A stretch of DNA of 8,263 bases, from NCBI GenBank assembly GCA_964537955.1, contig CAZICY010000063.1, forward strand, positions 1 through 8,263, given 5' to 3'. The position numbers and the translations under genes were made by a program. Below are positions 5,814-8,263 of the stretch, one piece after another; position 1 is the stretch's first letter; every line of letters begins with the position of its first letter. Under the pieces are notes generated by a model. That model saw only the letters and a program-made list of their open reading frames with translations, did no database searches and was not told the origin of the DNA. This DNA is from Mxb001 sp964537955 (lineage in GTDB: Bacteria; Actinomycetota; Actinomycetes; S36-B12).

Positions 5814-8263
5814 TTAGTGTGCTCCTCTTTCCTGCGGTGCCCGACGCGGGTTCGCGGCGGGGGTCTGAGTGGCCCGGACGCGCTGCATGAGGACAGCGGC
5901 GACGAGCAGGGCGGCGCCTCCCGCGATGAGCAGGAGGACGGCGAGATACCGGATCGCCCCGACGGGGTTCTCCGGGGTGAGCGCCACGGTGGCGGCAGGT
6001 GCGGCGGCGACAGCGACCTCTGCCGTGGACTCCTCCACGACGGTCTCCTCCACGACCGTCTCCTCCACGACGGTCTCCTCCACCACCGTGTCCGTGACGG
6101 TCGTATCGACCACCGTCGTGTCGGTATACGTCGTATCGGTGTACGTCGTATCGGTCACGGATCCCGAACTATCGGTGGGGATCCCGCCACTCGAGCCACC
6201 ACCTGCATCGGGGTCAGGCTCGGGAGTCGGCTCAGGAGCCGGGTTGGGCTTCTCGCCGACCCGCTCCACGATGGCCGCGGCAGCAGCACGAGTCGCGTCT
6301 CGCTCCTCGTCGGTCAAGGGGGCATAGCCAAAGGGCAACTCGCCGGCTGAGTCACCGAGCACCTGGCCGGGTCCGGCGATGTACTCCAGCGCACCGGCGT
6401 AGGCCTGAGCGGCCTCCTCAGTGAGAGCGCCCGGTGCCGTCGCGGCATAAGTGAACGACGTGAGCGGGTAAGCGCCAGACACCTTGGCCCCAGGATCCGG
6501 CTGGACCACACCGGGCACACCTGTCGGCTTCGCCTTGGCCGCTGCAGCCCGGATCGCCTCGGTCGTCGGCGCCACGAACTCGCCATCGGCATTGCGGAGC
6601 AGCGCCGGAGTCAGCGAGAAGCGCGTGGTGAGCGGTGAATCCGAAATCACGACCATGGCACGGCGCCCTGGCTCCTGGGGCGGCGACTTCTTGTATCCCG
6701 GCGGCTGTGCCGTCGGGTCGTACGCGCCAGTAGCCATCGTGTCACCACGACTCGCGGCACGTGCTGCGGCGTACAGGTCCCCTGCGAAGGGAAAGAGGTC
6801 GAAGGTGCACACCGGCACGTTGCGGTCGCTGTAGGTGATGCACGTGTTGTCCGTGCGGGGGAAGTCCGAGCGCGGATAGGACTGACGCTTGTAAATCGGG
6901 TTGATCACCATGCCCCACGGGTCGGCCTTGCCCTTGACCCACTCACGCGCCTCGGGATCCGACCAGATGTAGTCCCACACCAGTCGGGCGGAGTCGGTCT
7001 CGCCGAGGGTGGTGATGATGTGGCCGAGACCGGGGAACTTGCGCCCCTCGAACTGCGGATTGAGTTTGAGGAAGTCCGGATCCTGCGTGATGTCGAAGGG
7101 GTTCTTCTCGACCCGATCCGGCACGGGCACCGCGTCATATCGGTAGGACTGGGTGAGCAGTTTGGCAAGCAAGCGCGGCGTGATCTTGATGTCACGCATG
7201 CGCTCGCCGTCGCGAAGCCTGATGGCCTCCGGAGCCAGTGTCGATGACTGGCTTTCGACGTTGAAGGACACGGTGAGCCCAGAGAGGGCCACCGGGGCGT
7301 AGACGAGGGGGCGGGGCGCCTCGGCCTCGGGCACGCCGAAGCCGACGAAACTCAAGCCCGGCTGCTCGGTCTTGAGCTTCTCTCGCGCCTCGAGGTCCGA
7401 CAGCACGGTGTAGCTGAAGTTGCCGAGGTCGCTCGCGCACCAGGACGGCTGCCACCGAGTGATCGCCTCAATGATGCGGTCCGTGCCGAGGAGTGGAGTC
7501 TCAGAGCCAGTGATCGCGCAAGCGGCGCCCACCGACTGGAAATCAAGGGGGAAGAAGACTCGATGCTGCCAGTTGGATGCCAGCAGCGGCGACGTGTCGA
7601 GACCTTCGGTGTAGGTGATGCCACGCTTCGTGCCATCGACCTCGGAGTCACCACGGGGAACGACGACAAGCCAGCAGAGTGGGCTCTCGCCATCGCGAGA
7701 CTGACCGCAGCCCAGGCCCGGGGACTCCACACCGGTCTGCACCTCGAAGAAGTCCTCACCCGTGCCGTCGGCGCGGGTGCGGTTGTGATTGCTCTCATTG
7801 GAGGTGTAGCGATCGAAGAACTCCGACTTGTTGCCGGTAGTCGTCTTGCCTGTCCACGAGACAAACGGGATATACGACAGGTCACCATCGAGGTACTCGT
7901 CGTACTTCGTCTCTAGGGGATCCACCATTCCCGCCGTCGACATCTGACGTGAATTGGTGTTTTGGCCGCCGTTGCCACCCTTCTGAGTGCCGTAGACGCA
8001 CTGCTCGCGCGGCGGACCCTCCTCGACGGTTCCACCCCAGCACTGCATGATCTGGACGTAGTTGATGCCGACGAGCCCGAACTCGGGCCTTGTCGGCTTG
8101 CCGCCCTTCCAGCTGACTCGCACGACCTGGTTGACCAAGTTCTTGGTCTGGCTGACCGTGATCTCGAGGTCCTTGAACTCCCCGGAACCCGACTTCGTCA
8201 GTGCGCTGCCTTCGATCCGGGGCTTCAGATCCTGCGGTGCCGCGGATGCGGGCACTGCGAGGA
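5814..8263 (-). CDS. Large membrane-anchored PstS-like substrate-binding protein, N-terminus cut by window edge
   Basis: At least 815 codons. The frame is open to the right edge and begins inside a signal peptide (LAVPASA, cut before APQDL); the true start is outside, and the GTG at 8255 is within that peptide. Numbering from that GTG: a beta-rich region with QVVRVSWKGGKPT (43-55) and YVQIMQCWGG (66-75); a long middle region; a PstS-like domain with PLVYAPVALSGLTVSFNVE (316-334), RLLAKLLTQSY (361-371), LLRNADGEFVAPTTEAI (552-568), YPLTSFTYA (596-604) and GQVLGDSAGELPFGYAPL (630-647); a Pro-rich spacer (668-684); a pentad-repeat stalk (about 701-743); one membrane helix (about 766-790) and a basic tail. 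Eight cysteines, all outside the cell. The domain likely binds phosphate or a similar anion, but I cannot point to all the binding loops. It is the first visible gene of the block. Confidence 0.85.
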   Translation of the reverse strand, partial: LAVPASAAPQDLKPRIEGSALTKSGSGEFKDLEITVSQTKNLVNQVVRVSWKGGKPTRPEFGLVGINYVQIMQCWGGTVEEGPPREQCVYGTQKGGNGGQNTNSRQMSTAGMVDPLETKYDEYLDGDLSYIPFVSWTGKTTTGNKSEFFDRYTSNESNHNRTRADGTGEDFFEVQTGVESPGLGCGQSRDGESPLCWLVVVPRGDSEVDGTKRGITYTEGLDTSPLLASNWQHRVFFPLDFQSVGAACAITGSETPLLGTDRIIEAITRWQPSWCASDLGNFSYTVLSDLEAREKLKTEQPGLSFVGFGVPEAEAPRPLVYAPVALSGLTVSFNVESQSSTLAPEAIRLRDGERMRDIKITPRLLAKLLTQSYRYDAVPVPDRVEKNPFDITQDPDFLKLNPQFEGRKFPGLGHIITTLGETDSARLVWDYIWSDPEAREWVKGKADPWGMVINPIYKRQSYPRSDFPRTDNTCITYSDRNVPVCTFDLFPFAGDLYAAARAASRGDTMATGAYDPTAQPPGYKKSPPQEPGRRAMVVISDSPLTTRFSLTPALLRNADGEFVAPTTEAIRAAAAKAKPTGVPGVVQPDPGAKVSGAYPLTSFTYAATAPGALTEEAAQAYAGALEYIAGPGQVLGDSAGELPFGYAPLTDEERDATRAAAAAIVERVGEKPNPAPEPTPEPDPDAGGGSSGGIPTDSSGSVTDTTYTDTTYTDTTVVDTTVTDTVVEETVVEETVVEETVVEESTAEVAVAAAPAATVALTPENPVGAIRYLAVLLLIAGGAALLVAAVLMQRVRATQTPAANPRRAPQERGAH
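6031..6150 (-). repeat. In-gene 15-bp tandem repeats encoding a pentapeptide stalk
   Basis: Eight consecutive 15-bp units in frame. Units at 6031, 6046, 6061 and 6076 are nearly identical (TCCTCCACGACGGTC on the plus strand, coding VVEET-type pentads); those at 6121 and 6136 share TCGGTATACGTCGTA (coding TDTTY); the two between are diverged intermediates (VDTTV, TDTTV-like). The peptide is Thr/Val/Glu/Asp-rich, between the binding domain and the membrane helix, so it probably spans the cell wall as an extended spacer. Near-identical units make copy-number variation between strains likely. Confidence 0.9.

Noticed and set aside
6031..6150. CRISPR array
   Set aside because: Repeats are 15-bp, contiguous, spacer-free and in frame within a coding sequence.
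8253..8255. GTG as the true start of the large binding protein
   Set aside because: It lies in the last residues of a signal peptide (LAVPASA); the frame is open to the window edge, so the gene is truncated.

Overview
The window is from a high-GC Gram-positive bacterium, most likely an actinobacterium. Support for this is the strong G/C bias at third codon positions, Sec signal peptides rich in Ala, several C-terminally membrane-anchored secreted proteins, and a PstB ending in DYVNGRFG. The genus cannot be told from the sequence alone. All seven genes lie on the minus strand, so transcription runs from the right end of the window to the left. The right edge cuts the signal peptide of the first gene and the left edge cuts the C-terminus of the last.

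In order of transcription: (1) 8263-5814, a large exported PstS-like substrate-binding protein with a threonine/valine/glutamate pentad-repeat stalk and one C-terminal membrane anchor; (2) 5811-4810, a second, compact exported PstS-like protein with a phosphate-loop-like GSGTR motif; (3) 4779-4033, a small secreted protein with a two-cysteine domain followed by an Ig-like domain; (4) 3924-3169, a secreted protein whose N-terminal domain looks like a divergent paralogue of gene 3's, ending in a membrane anchor; (5) 3158-2229, a three-helix membrane protein with a sortase-like extracellular domain that has lost the catalytic His and Cys; (6) 2217-1399, a complete PstB-type ABC ATPase; (7) 1306-1, an MFS symporter of the phosphate:H+ (Pho84/PiPT-like) type.

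Genes 1-3 are closely spaced (gaps of 2 and 30 bp), as are genes 4-6 (10 and 11 bp), so the region looks like two transcription blocks. Between them is a 108-bp gap with a perfect 14-bp stem-loop and, just downstream of it in the direction of transcription, two 11-bp direct repeats resembling the PHO box bound by PhoP/RegX3-type phosphate regulators. The gene content and this box together suggest a phosphate-starvation locus.

The striking point is what is missing. There is a Pst ATPase and two PstS-like binding proteins, but no PstC or PstA permease inside the window. Their usual place is taken by small two-cysteine domain proteins and an apparently dead sortase with three membrane helices. 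My working hypothesis is that this is a Pst-derived surface complex in which the pseudo-sortase protein is the membrane partner of the ATPase or a scaffold for the exported proteins. The alternative is that PstC/PstA are encoded elsewhere and this is an accessory set. The sequence alone does not decide between these.
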